Assembly: GCF_030817195.1 (NCBI RefSeq)
Contig: NZ_JAUSYZ010000001.1
Coordinates: forward strand, 1,302,001-1,366,000
Source of the DNA: Arthrobacter globiformis
Lineage (GTDB): Bacteria; Actinomycetota; Actinomycetes; Actinomycetales; Micrococcaceae
Direction of reading: 5' to 3'
Length of the DNA stretch: 64,000 nt
Shown here: positions 52,792 to 60,828 of the stretch, one piece after another
Position numbering within the stretch: position 1 is the first letter of the stretch
How the letters are laid out: the number at the start of each line of letters is the position of its first letter
The notes under the pieces: model-generated
What the model saw: the letters and a program-made list of their open reading frames with translations, nothing else
Told to the model about the DNA's origin: nothing
Databases searched by the model: none
Translations under genes and position numbers: made by a program

Positions 52792-54003
52792 ATGGAAGGG
52801 AACAAAGCCGTTGCCTACAAGGGACCCGGCAAGGTGGAAGTCATCGATATCGACTACCCCACATTTGAACTCAAGGACGGGCCGGGCGTAAATCCGGCCA
52901 ACGTGGGGCGGCAGGTTCCCCACGGCGCAATCATCAAAACTGTGGCCACCAACATCTGCGGGTCGGACCAGCATATGGTCCGCGGCCGGACCACGGCGCC
53001 GCCGGACCTGGTGCTGGGCCACGAAATCACCGGTGAAGTGGTGGAGGTGGGGCCCGGCGTCGAATTTATCAAGGTCGGGGACATCTGCTCGGTGCCGTTC
53101 AATATTTCGTGCGGCCGGTGCCGGAACTGCAAGGAACGCAAAACAGGCATCTGCCTCAACGTGAACCCGGACCGCCCGGGCAGCGCCTACGGCTATGTGG
53201 ACATGGGCGGCTGGGTGGGCGGCCAAGCCAATTATGTCCTGGTGCCGTACGCAGACTGGAACCTGCTCAAGTTCCCGGACAAGGACAAGGCCATGGAGAA
53301 GATCCTGGACCTGGCCATGCTCTCGGACATCTTCCCCACGGGCTTCCACGGCGCCGTGACGGCGGGGGCCGGGGTGGGCTCCACCGTATACGTCGCGGGG
53401 GCGGGTCCTGTTGGACTGGCAGCGGCGACGAGCGCACACCTGCTGGGTGCCGCCGTCGTAATTGTTGGCGACATGAACAGTGACCGACTGGCGCAGGCCC
53501 GCACTTTCGGATGCGAGACGGTGGACCTCACCAAGGGCGGCCCGGCCGAGCAGATCGAGCAGATCCTGGGGGTTCCCGAGGTGGACTGCGCCGTAGATGC
53601 CGTCGGGTTCGAAGCGAAGGGCCACGGCGAGGGCGCCAAGGAAGCGCCGGCCACCGTGCTGAATTCGCTGATGGACATCACTGCGGCCGGTGGAGCGCTT
53701 GGCATTCCCGGGCTGTACGTGACGGGTGATCCCGGCGGCATCGACGACGCCGCAAAGAAGGGTGCTCTGAGCCTGAGCCTCGGGACGGGCTGGGCGAAGT
53801 CGCTGAGCTTCACCACGGGTCAGTGTCCGGTGATGAAGTACAACCGGCAGTTGATGATGGCCATCCTCAACGACCGCGTGCAGATCGCCAAGAACGTCAA
53901 CGCCAAGCCGATCCTGCTGGAGGACGCACCGAAGGGGTACGCCGAATTCGACGCCGGCGCCGCCACGAAGTACGTGCTGAACCCGAACGGATACCTCAGC
54001 TGA
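52792..54003 (+). CDS. Zinc-dependent, probably glutathione-independent formaldehyde dehydrogenase
   Basis: A 403-residue medium-chain dehydrogenase. The catalytic zinc ligands are in TNICGSDQHM and LGHEITGEVVE; the structural zinc cysteines are in SCGRCRNCKERKTGIC. The NAD site is VAGAGPVGLAAATSAHL. The insert YGYVDMGGWVGGQANYVLVPYADWNLL and the extra C-terminal region are those of the glutathione-independent formaldehyde dehydrogenase type, rather than the GSH- or MSH-dependent enzymes. It oxidises formaldehyde and related aldehydes to acids with NAD. ATG 52792 follows AGGAGGAAAG. It stands alone between a palindrome and a hairpin. A small acidic protein gene follows. Confidence 0.9.
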   Translation: MEGNKAVAYKGPGKVEVIDIDYPTFELKDGPGVNPANVGRQVPHGAIIKTVATNICGSDQHMVRGRTTAPPDLVLGHEITGEVVEVGPGVEFIKVGDICSVPFNISCGRCRNCKERKTGICLNVNPDRPGSAYGYVDMGGWVGGQANYVLVPYADWNLLKFPDKDKAMEKILDLAMLSDIFPTGFHGAVTAGAGVGSTVYVAGAGPVGLAAATSAHLLGAAVVIVGDMNSDRLAQARTFGCETVDLTKGGPAEQIEQILGVPEVDCAVDAVGFEAKGHGEGAKEAPATVLNSLMDITAAGGALGIPGLYVTGDPGGIDDAAKKGALSLSLGTGWAKSLSFTTGQCPVMKYNRQLMMAILNDRVQIAKNVNAKPILLEDAPKGYAEFDAGAATKYVLNPNGYLS

Positions 54004-54019
54004 CGTAGGGCAGCGATGC

Positions 54020-54067
54020 GGGGCCGCATGCAGTTTTCCACCCAAAGGTGGGGCAGCACGCGGCCCC
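54020..54067 (+). terminator. Nested terminator hairpin after formaldehyde dehydrogenase
   Basis: Outer 8-bp stem GGGGCCGC / GCGGCCCC enclosing an inner stem CCACCC-AAA-GGTGGG. It lies 16 bp after the stop codon, without a T-run. Confidence 0.65.
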
Positions 54068-54133
54068 CATTGCCGTCGTCGTGGAGTAGGGCCAGACTCA
54101 TGGAAGGACCAAACGAGCCGCAGGAGGAGATCC

Positions 54134-54436
54134 ATGAACAGCCAGCCTGACGAGACACCGCTCGAAGTGCCGGAGGCCGACGCGTTTGAGCAGCGCCAGC
54201 CGGCGGGCGGGGAGTCCGGGGACGAGGAACAACAGCAGCCGCTGCCCGAGGACGTTCCCGAGGCGGACGCGCTGGAGCAGCGGACCCCGCTACGGCCCAA
54301 CGGCTCGCCCGCGGCCCCGGACCTCTCCGCCGAGGAAGCGGCCGAGGCTGACGCCATTGAGCAGTCCGCGGGCACGCCTGGCAGCGACGAGGACGACTAC
54401 CCGTTCGCCGGGGAAGTGGAGCCGGAACAGGGCTGA
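54134..54436 (+). CDS. Acidic repeat protein with three EADAxEQ units
   Basis: A 100-residue acidic, disordered-looking protein with the repeat PEADAFEQ (13-20), PEADALEQ (about 42-49) and AEADAIEQ (about 70-77) separated by Gln/Pro/Gly-rich spacers. No membrane segment or catalytic motif is seen. ATG 54134 has a perfect AGGAGGAG site. The three equally worded units look like short linear peptide motifs that bind a partner. Function unknown. Confidence 0.75.
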   Translation: MNSQPDETPLEVPEADAFEQRQPAGGESGDEEQQQPLPEDVPEADALEQRTPLRPNGSPAAPDLSAEEAAEADAIEQSAGTPGSDEDDYPFAGEVEPEQG

Positions 54437-54493
54437 GGAGCGGCCCGTCTGGCCGGGCTTCGGGCGGCGGCGGGTCCGGCTACCTGGTGCCAG

Positions 54494-55246
54494 TTACTTG
54501 GTTCCAGCCGCCATGCCGCCAGCCACAGTGCCGCCGCACTGGGCCAGGACCGAGGCCATCGCGGTGCGTTCGGCCTGGGTCACCCACAGCTTGTACTTCG
54601 CCTTGACCGAAATCTGCCGCGCGACGTACGGGCAGCGGTAGGCGCGGCTGGCGGGCAGCCAGGTGGCGGCGTCGCCGTCGGACTTCTGCTGGTTGGCGGG
54701 GCCGGAAGCGGCGAGCAGGTTGAGGGGATCGTTGGCGAACGCGGTCCGCTGTGCCTTGCTGAGGCGCTGGGCGCCCTTTTGCCACGCATCGCTGAGGGCA
54801 ACGACGTGGTCGATCTGGACCGCGCTGCTGGTTTTGCTGCCGCGGGTGAAGGCGATGGTGGTGGCGGTGTACGGATCCGCGAGGGTGCCGGTCAGGACGA
54901 TGCAGTTCTTCGTTCCCGGCTTGAAGGTGGTCTTGGTAAGATCCCGGGCCAGGATGTCGTTGCGGGTGTCGCAGCCGTTGTGGTCCGTGTCCGACCAGGC
55001 TGGCCCAAACTCCTCCCGGTCGTAGCCGGTTTTCGGGGCGCGGCCTTTGACAGGCAGGGTGGCGAGGAGGTCGGCTGCCTTGACGGCATACCCGGGTGCG
55101 TTTCCGGCTGATCCGCCGGGGACAGCGTCCGACGACGGCTGCCGGGTTGCGCTGATAACGCCGCCGCAGGCGGTGGTGGCCAGGATGACGGCGGCAAGGG
55201 CGCCGGCGGCAAACCAGTTCCTTCTGCGGGGTGGTGCTTTCTGCAA
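54494..55246 (-). CDS. Secreted lipoprotein HNH nuclease (DUF1524-like)
   Basis: A 250-residue exported protein with a lipobox (VILATTACG) after an Arg-rich N-terminus. The mature part has TGYDREEFGPAWSDTDHNGCDTRNDIL, SSAVQIDHVVALSDAWQKGA and NDPLNLLAASGPANQQKSDGD, the His/Asp/Asn pattern of DUF1524-type HNH nucleases. It should act at or outside the cell surface, where it could degrade extracellular DNA. Two further cysteines may form disulfides. Its C-terminal residues and normal length match the family. It is divergent from the YceI gene. Confidence 0.88.
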   Translation of the reverse strand: MQKAPPRRRNWFAAGALAAVILATTACGGVISATRQPSSDAVPGGSAGNAPGYAVKAADLLATLPVKGRAPKTGYDREEFGPAWSDTDHNGCDTRNDILARDLTKTTFKPGTKNCIVLTGTLADPYTATTIAFTRGSKTSSAVQIDHVVALSDAWQKGAQRLSKAQRTAFANDPLNLLAASGPANQQKSDGDAATWLPASRAYRCPYVARQISVKAKYKLWVTQAERTAMASVLAQCGGTVAGGMAAGTK

Positions 55247-55607
55247 GGCGGTTTACTCCCGTGGCGCTGGTTGTGGATTCAACGATCGATCGTACTGGCC
55301 GGCGGGACGGGCCTGGCGGTGCCACGCGGGAGACGCACCCGAAACGCAGAGAGCCCCGCACTGCCTGACGGCTTTGCGGGGCTTCTCCTAGCGGCAGGAC
55401 CACCCCGGATGGGGGATACGCGGTGGGCCTGCTCCAAGGTTAGAGAAGTTTCCTGAAAATTGGCTAGGAATGTGGGGGTTTCCAGGTCGGTTCGCTTGCC
55501 GGTCGAATGCCCTCCGATGAAGCTGCTCGTCCTTGACTTCACCGCCGGGCTAAACCAGTGTTGAAATCGCACTGACCAGCAGGTTTTTCCTTCAAAGGAG
55601 ATGCGTC
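55247..55607. other. 361-bp intergenic region without a recognised gene
   Basis: Between the divergent HNH nuclease and YceI genes. It holds a hairpin AGCCCCGC / GCGGGGCT (55352-55383) and, near 55450-55470, an inverted repeat TTCCT-N11-AGGAA in a locally AT-rich stretch that may be a promoter. No convincing coding sequence was seen. Confidence 0.5.
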
Positions 55608-56153
55608 ATGACTCTTCCCGCAGGCCTGACTCCCGGCATTTGGACACTCGATATGTCCCACAGTGAGATCGGCTTCAGCGTACGGCACGCCGGGATCAGC
55701 AAGGTCCGCGGGCGGTTCCGGGAAGCAACCGGCGAAGCCCACGTGCGGGACTCCCTGGCCGATTCTTCGCTGCATGCCACCGTCAGCACCGCAAGCTTCG
55801 ATTCCGGCGATGCCAACCGTGACGCGCACGTGAAGGGGGAGGACTTCTTCGACGTCGCGAAGTACCCGGAGATGACCTTCAATGGCACCCACATCGACGG
55901 CGACGGCGAGGACTACACTCTGACGGGCGACCTCACCATCAAGGGCATCACCAAGCCGGTTGAGCTGGAGGTCGAATTCACCGGCGTGGCCGTCGATCCC
56001 TTCGGCTCCACGCGCGCAGGCTTCTCAGCCGAGGCAGACATCAGCCGCAAGGAGTTCGGCCTGACCTGGAACGCCGCCCTGGAAGCCGGCGGACTTCTAG
56101 TCAGCGACAAGGTGAAGATCAACCTCGAAGCGGCCCTGGTAAAGCAGAGCTAA
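55608..56153 (+). CDS. YceI-family protein
   Basis: A 181-residue YceI-like protein, a lipocalin-fold beta-barrel that binds isoprenoids or related lipids. It begins TWTLDMSHSEIGFSVRHAGIS-like (GIWTLDMSHSEIGFSVRHAG), with VRGRFREATGEAHV, DANRDAHVKGEDFFDVAKYP and LTIKGITKPVELEVEFTG, all standard family motifs. No signal peptide is present, so it is probably cytoplasmic, as is usual for actinobacterial members. ATG 55608 has an AAAGGAGA site. Biological role uncertain; often induced by stress. Confidence 0.93.
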   Translation: MTLPAGLTPGIWTLDMSHSEIGFSVRHAGISKVRGRFREATGEAHVRDSLADSSLHATVSTASFDSGDANRDAHVKGEDFFDVAKYPEMTFNGTHIDGDGEDYTLTGDLTIKGITKPVELEVEFTGVAVDPFGSTRAGFSAEADISRKEFGLTWNAALEAGGLLVSDKVKINLEAALVKQS

Positions 56154-56201
56154 GGCCGGTCGGCGGGTCGAGCTTGTCGACACCGAGGCCCTCGAGGGGC
56201 C

Positions 56202-56933
56202 TTAGGAAAGCCGGGCGATGCTGCGGCGGACTGGGCGTGATGCTGTGCCGTCCGAGAAGAGCTCGGGCGACGATGCCTGGATGCGTTTGACGTCCTCGAA
56301 GACGCCGCGGAGGTGGACCCGCAGGGAGCTGTCCGCTTCGCGGCGGTTGTTGGCTTCGAGCGCGTCCACCACGGCGGTGTGCTGTTCAATCAGCGTGGCC
56401 ACGGGCCGGGTGTCGATCAGGCTGAGCCGGCGGGCGCGGTCCAGGTGCGCCTTGGCCGAGTTGACCGCTGTCCAGGCCGACTCGTGCCCCGCCAGACGGA
56501 GCAGTTCGCGGTGGAAGTCCTCGTCGAGGCGGAAGAACTCCTCGACGTCGCCGGCGGATTCCGCGTCCCGCTGCGCAGCCAGAATCTCTCGCAGCCCGGC
56601 GAGCCCTGCGGCGTCAACGACAGCATCCTTCAGAGAGGCACACTCGATGGCCTCGCGCACAAACTGGGCCTCAGCGACCCGTCCCAGATCAACGAGTGAG
56701 ACGAACGAGCCGATCTGCGGGAAGACCTGCACCAGCCCTTCCTCGCGCAGCAGAATGAGGCTTTCGCGCACGGGCGTCCGGCTGACACCGAGCTCCTGGG
56801 CGAGCTCGTTCTCGGACAGCGGCTCGCCGGGAGGGAGCTGCAGGGAGATGATGCGACGCCGGAGCGTATCCAGTGTCTGGTCCCGCACGGAAAGCCGCGG
56901 GGACTGCCCTTTTTCGGGTTTGCCGGTTGCCAT
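56202..56933 (-). CDS. GntR-family regulator with FCD domain (sugar-acid operon)
   Basis: A 243-residue FadR-like regulator. The winged-helix region (about 17-85) contains LPPGEPLSENELAQELGVSRTPVRESL, and the FCD domain (about 95-230) contains FFRLDEDFHRELLRLAGH and the metal/ligand residues in IEQHTAVVDALE. It is divergent from the MHS transporter across a promoter carrying two ATGGTAGT boxes, so it most likely represses the downstream sugar-acid operon and releases on binding a pathway acid such as D-mannonate, D-fructuronate or L-gulonate; the effector is inference. The start at 56933 is the first in-frame ATG with family sequence. Confidence 0.9.
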   Translation of the reverse strand: MATGKPEKGQSPRLSVRDQTLDTLRRRIISLQLPPGEPLSENELAQELGVSRTPVRESLILLREEGLVQVFPQIGSFVSLVDLGRVAEAQFVREAIECASLKDAVVDAAGLAGLREILAAQRDAESAGDVEEFFRLDEDFHRELLRLAGHESAWTAVNSAKAHLDRARRLSLIDTRPVATLIEQHTAVVDALEANNRREADSSLRVHLRGVFEDVKRIQASSPELFSDGTASRPVRRSIARLS

Positions 56934-56952
56934 GCATCCAGTGTAGCCATCG

Positions 56953-56987
56953 TTGACAAACTAGAATGGTAGTGCTTGTATGGTAGT
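56953..56987 (+). promoter_or_regulatory. Promoter of the sugar-acid operon with repeated ATGGTAGT boxes
   Basis: TTGACA (56953-56958), 17-bp spacer, TTGTAT (56976-56981). The 8-mer ATGGTAGT occurs at 56966-56973 and 56980-56987, 14 bp apart; the second overlaps the -10 element. This is a good place for a repressor such as the divergent GntR protein to block transcription. Confidence 0.65.
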
Positions 56988-57087
56988 CAGCAAACGGCCG
57001 CAGGACAGCTCTTCTGTCCGCCAAACCGGCCACATCCAGGCAGAACTCTCCACCTCCCCTTCTTCATCGCCTGCAAAGGAGCAACTG

Positions 57088-58500
57088 ATGACCGAGAGCA
57101 TCGCACCGCCCACCGCCAAGACCGAAACGAGGACCACTAAGGACCTCGCGAAGGTCGCGGTCTCCGGCTGGCTGGGAACGGCCATGGAATTCATGGATTT
57201 CCAGCTCTACTCGCTGGCCGCGGCCATCGTCTTCAACAAGATCTTCTTCCCCGACGTCAGCCCGGTCATCGGCCTCATCGCAGCGATGGCAACCTACGGC
57301 GTTGGCTACGTGGCCCGCCTGGTCGGTGCCGTCTACTTCGGCCGCATGGGCGACAGGATCGGCCGCAAGAAGGTCCTCTTCATCACCATCGCGCTGATGG
57401 GTGCATCCACCACGCTCATCGGTGTCCTGCCCACCTACGCCATGGTCGGCATCTGGGCCCCCATCCTCCTCGTGGCACTGCGACTGATCCAGGGCTTCGG
57501 TGCTGGCGCGGAAATCGCCGGCGCCACCGTGATGCTGGCGGAATACGCTCCCGCCCGCCGCCGCGGCCTGATCTCCTCGCTCGTCTGCCTCGGCACCAAC
57601 TCCGGCACGCTCGCAGCCTCCGCGCTCTGGGCCATCCTGGTGGCGGTACTCTCCGAGGATCAGCTGCTGACCTGGGGCTGGCGCCTGCCGTTCCTGGCAA
57701 GCTTCCTGCTGATGATCTTCGCCGTCTGGATCCGCCGCTCGCTCAAGGAGAGCCCGGTCTTCGAACAGCGTGAGGACGTCGTCGACGGCGTAGCAATCAC
57801 CAAGCGCGACCTCGCCGCCGAAGCAAACACGAACGAAGCAGACCAGCCCAAGCACAAGACCCAGTCCACCAGCACGATCGAAGCCGCACTGCACCAGCGC
57901 AAGGGCAAGTCCTTCCTGATCGCCCTCGGCCTCCGCTTCGGACAGGCCGGCAACTCCGGCCTCATCCAGACCTTCCTCATCGGCTACCTGGCCACGGTCC
58001 TGCTCATGAACAAGTCCGTCGGCACCACGGCCATCATGATCGGCTCGATCATCGGCTTCGCCACCATCCCGCTGATCGGCATCCTGGGTGACCGCTTTGG
58101 CCGCCGGCCCCTGTACATGATCCTGAGCGCCACCACGGCCGTCTTCGCGATCCCCATGATGCTCATGGTCACCAGCGGCAACCCGACCCTCGTCACCATC
58201 GCCGTCGTCGCCGGCCTGAACCTGGGTGTGCTGAGCCTCTTCTCGATGGAGAGCGTCACCATGGCCGAGTTCTTCGGAGCCCGCACCCGCTTCACCCAGC
58301 TCGCCCTGGCCAAGGAGATCGGCGGCATCCTCGCCACGGCCATCGGCCCGATCCTCGCCGCCACACTGACCGCCGTCACCGGGCACTGGTGGCCGCTGGC
58401 CGCCATGCTCGTCGGCTACTCGCTGATCACGCTGGTCTCCGCAGCTGTTGGCCCCGAAGTCCGCGGCCGCGACCTGGTCCGCCTGGAAGACGCCGCATGA
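57088..58500 (+). CDS. MHS-type MFS transporter, probable sugar-acid uptake
   Basis: A 470-residue major facilitator of the metabolite:proton symporter (ShiA/KgtP/ProP-like) type, with about twelve membrane segments. It starts with SGWLGTAMEFMDFQLYSLAA, followed by VGYVARLVGAVYFGRMGDRIGRKKVL and RLIQGFGAGAEIAGATVMLAEYAP. Family members import organic acids. A hydrophilic loop near residues 225-265 separates the halves. ATG 57088 follows AAGGAG. The downstream gene starts in its stop codon (ATGA), so it is first in an operon whose enzymes use hexonates. The substrate is probably L-gulonate, L-idonate or a related acid. Confidence 0.87.
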   Translation: MTESIAPPTAKTETRTTKDLAKVAVSGWLGTAMEFMDFQLYSLAAAIVFNKIFFPDVSPVIGLIAAMATYGVGYVARLVGAVYFGRMGDRIGRKKVLFITIALMGASTTLIGVLPTYAMVGIWAPILLVALRLIQGFGAGAEIAGATVMLAEYAPARRRGLISSLVCLGTNSGTLAASALWAILVAVLSEDQLLTWGWRLPFLASFLLMIFAVWIRRSLKESPVFEQREDVVDGVAITKRDLAAEANTNEADQPKHKTQSTSTIEAALHQRKGKSFLIALGLRFGQAGNSGLIQTFLIGYLATVLLMNKSVGTTAIMIGSIIGFATIPLIGILGDRFGRRPLYMILSATTAVFAIPMMLMVTSGNPTLVTIAVVAGLNLGVLSLFSMESVTMAEFFGARTRFTQLALAKEIGGILATAIGPILAATLTAVTGHWWPLAAMLVGYSLITLVSAAVGPEVRGRDLVRLEDAA

Positions 58501-59522
58501 AAGCAGTAGTCGTCCACGGCGCGAACGACCTCCGCATAGACGAACGCCCCGAGCCCGTCGCGGGGCCGGGGGAGGTTGTCCTCGACGTCGAATGGGGCGG
58601 AATCTGCGGCTCCGACCTTTCCTACTGGCGCCACGGCGCCTCCGGGACCGCGCAGCTGAAGTCCCCGCTCGTCCTCGGCCACGAGGTGGCCGGCCGGATC
58701 GCCCAGCTGGGCGACGGCGTCGAAAACCTCGACGTCGGCCAGCCGGTCACCGTCCATCCCGCGGAACTGGTGGGGGACGGGATCTTGCCCGAGCGGCTCA
58801 GCGGCCGGACCAACCTGTACCCCCGGATCCGGTACTTCGGATCGGCAGCCTTCGATCCGCACACCGACGGCGGTTTCAGCGAACGGAAGCTGGTCCGCGC
58901 GTCGCAGATCCGTCCGCTTCCCGACGGCGTGGACACCCTTCGCGGGGCACTTGCTGAACCGCTCGCCGTCGCACTTCACGCGGTGGGGCGTGCCGGTTCG
59001 CTGGCGGGCCGGGACGTGCTGGTCAACGGCGCCGGGCCGATCGGATCCCTGGTGATCGCGGCCGCCAGGTACGCCGGGGCACGGACCGTCATCGCTACGG
59101 ACATCAACGACGCCTCGCTCCGGATCGCAAAGGCCATGGGCGCGGACGACGTCCGCAACCTCTCGGACGGGGCAACGCTGCCGGAGGACGTGGAGCTCGT
59201 GTTCGAGGCGACCGGGATCCCCGCGGTACTGGGCGGCATCCTCCGGGCCACCGCCCGGGGAGGCACCATCGTCCAGGTGGGCAACCTGCCCGGCGCCCCC
59301 GCCCCGGCCGCACTCGGGGACCTCGTGACACGGGAAATCACGTGGATCGGCTCTTACCGGTTCGCTGACGAGATCACCGACGCGCTCAAGGCGATGTCCG
59401 AAGGCCTGGACGTTTCACCGGTCATCACCCATAAGTTCGGCATCGACCAGGCCGCGGAAGCCATGCGGGTCTCCGCGGACCCGGCTGCCGGCAGCAGCAA
59501 AGTCATGCTCCGCCTCTCCTGA
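58497..59522 (+). CDS. Zinc-dependent L-idonate/L-gulonate 5-dehydrogenase-like enzyme
   Basis: A 341-residue medium-chain dehydrogenase. The zinc site is GGICGSDLSYW and VLGHEVAGRIA, the NAD site VNGAGPIGSLVIAAAR. The region corresponding to the structural zinc has no cluster of four cysteines, as in the L-idonate 5-dehydrogenase (IdnD/RspB) branch. Enzymes of this branch oxidise L-gulonate or L-idonate at C5; oxidation of L-gulonate would give D-fructuronate, which the next genes can use. ATG 58497 overlaps the transporter stop by 4 bases. The gap to the next gene (94 bp) holds palindromic element B. Confidence 0.84.
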   Translation: MKAVVVHGANDLRIDERPEPVAGPGEVVLDVEWGGICGSDLSYWRHGASGTAQLKSPLVLGHEVAGRIAQLGDGVENLDVGQPVTVHPAELVGDGILPERLSGRTNLYPRIRYFGSAAFDPHTDGGFSERKLVRASQIRPLPDGVDTLRGALAEPLAVALHAVGRAGSLAGRDVLVNGAGPIGSLVIAAARYAGARTVIATDINDASLRIAKAMGADDVRNLSDGATLPEDVELVFEATGIPAVLGGILRATARGGTIVQVGNLPGAPAPAALGDLVTREITWIGSYRFADEITDALKAMSEGLDVSPVITHKFGIDQAAEAMRVSADPAAGSSKVMLRLS

Positions 59523-59587
59523 CCCAACTAAGTAGCAGCAGATGGCGTTCTGAGGGCTCATAACGCCATCTGCTGCGACCTACTTGC
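59523..59587. repeat. Dispersed palindromic element, copy B
   Basis: Central 15-bp stem GCAGCAGATGGCGTT (59535-59549) / AACGCCATCTGCTGC (59562-59576) with a 12-base loop, and an outer AAGTA/TACTT pairing after a bulge. The left arm shares CCCAACT--GTAGCAGCAG with element A at 15583. It lies inside an operon, between two dehydrogenase/dehydratase genes, so it need not be a terminator. Confidence 0.7.
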
Positions 59588-59616
59588 AATACTCGACACA
59601 CAAAAGGACCCCACCA

Positions 59617-60828
59617 GTGAAGATCACCGACGCACGCGTAGTGGTTTCGTCGCCAGGACGGAATTACGTCACGCTCGTTATCGAAACCGAGGACGGGATT
59701 ACCGGTATCGGCGACGCCACCCTCAACGGACGTGAACTGGCCGTGGCGTCCTACCTGTCCGAGCACCTCTGCCCGCTGCTGATCGGCCGTGATGCCCGCC
59801 GCATCGAGGACGCGTGGCAGTACTTCTACAAGGGTGCCTACTGGCGGCGTGGCCCGGTGACCATGACCGCGATCGCCGCTATCGACGTCGCACTTTGGGA
59901 CATCAAGGGCAAAGCCGCCGGCATGCCGGTGTACGAGCTGCTTGGCGGTGCGGCCCGCGAGGGGGTCATGGTCTACGGCCATGCCAGCGGCTCCTCGCTG
60001 GAGGACCTCAGCGCCGACTTCCAGCACCACCTGGACCTCGGCTACAAGGCCATCCGCGCGCAGGCCGCTGTGCCGGGGCTGGAGAAGACCTACGGGATCG
60101 GGCCTGTGGACGGCAAGACGTATGAGCCCGCCAGCGGCAACATTCCGCAGGAGGACCTGTGGGAGACGACGGCGTACCTGGACTTCGCGCCGAAGATGAT
60201 GGCGCACGTGCGGGAACAGTTCGGCTACGGCGTGCACGTCCTGCACGACGTCCACCACCGGCTGACACCCATTGAGGCCGGCCGGCTGGGTGCCTCGCTT
60301 GAACCGTTCCGCCCGTTCTGGATCGAGGACCCGACGCCGGCCGAGGACCAGTCCGCGTTCCGCCTGATCCGCCAGCACACCACCACGCCGATCGCCGTGG
60401 GCGAGGTGTTCAACTCGATCTGGGACTGCCAGCAGCTGATCACGGAACGCCTGATCGACTACATCCGCACGTCCGTCTCGCACGCCGGCGGCATCACGCA
60501 CCTGCGCCGCATCTTCTCGCTGGCGGACCTGTACGGCGTCCGCTCGGGCTCGCACGGCGCCGGTGACCTCTCGCCGGTGTCCTTCGCCACGGCGCTGCAC
60601 GTGGACATGAGCATCCCCAACTTCGGCGTCCAGGAATACATGGGCCACCGCGACCCCGCCAACGAGGTGTTCAAGACCTCCTACAGCTTCACCGACGGCT
60701 ACATGCATCCCGGCGACGCCCCGGGCCTCGGCGTTCAGTTCGACGAGGAAGCGGCCGCCGCCTTCCCGTTCGACCCGAAGTACCTGCCCATCAACCGCCG
60801 CCTCGACGGGTCGGTGCATGACTGGTGA
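59617..60828 (+). CDS. D-mannonate dehydratase-type enolase-superfamily enzyme
   Basis: A 403-residue enolase-superfamily enzyme of the RspA/ManD subgroup. It begins VKITDARVVVSSPGRNYVTL. Metal/active-site groups visible are KAIRAQ, LHDVHHRL, WIEDPTPAED, AVGEVFNSIWD, RTSVSHAGGIT and SHGAGDLSP. It converts D-mannonate to 2-keto-3-deoxygluconate (KDG). GTG 59617 lies 8 bases after AAAGGA; the frame open upstream to 59584 is not supported. KDG kinase overlaps its stop (GTGA), and KDPG aldolase lies downstream, completing the route to pyruvate and glyceraldehyde 3-phosphate. Some family members are low-efficiency enzymes, so gluconate or mannonate is possible. Confidence 0.87.
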   Translation: MKITDARVVVSSPGRNYVTLVIETEDGITGIGDATLNGRELAVASYLSEHLCPLLIGRDARRIEDAWQYFYKGAYWRRGPVTMTAIAAIDVALWDIKGKAAGMPVYELLGGAAREGVMVYGHASGSSLEDLSADFQHHLDLGYKAIRAQAAVPGLEKTYGIGPVDGKTYEPASGNIPQEDLWETTAYLDFAPKMMAHVREQFGYGVHVLHDVHHRLTPIEAGRLGASLEPFRPFWIEDPTPAEDQSAFRLIRQHTTTPIAVGEVFNSIWDCQQLITERLIDYIRTSVSHAGGITHLRRIFSLADLYGVRSGSHGAGDLSPVSFATALHVDMSIPNFGVQEYMGHRDPANEVFKTSYSFTDGYMHPGDAPGLGVQFDEEAAAAFPFDPKYLPINRRLDGSVHDW

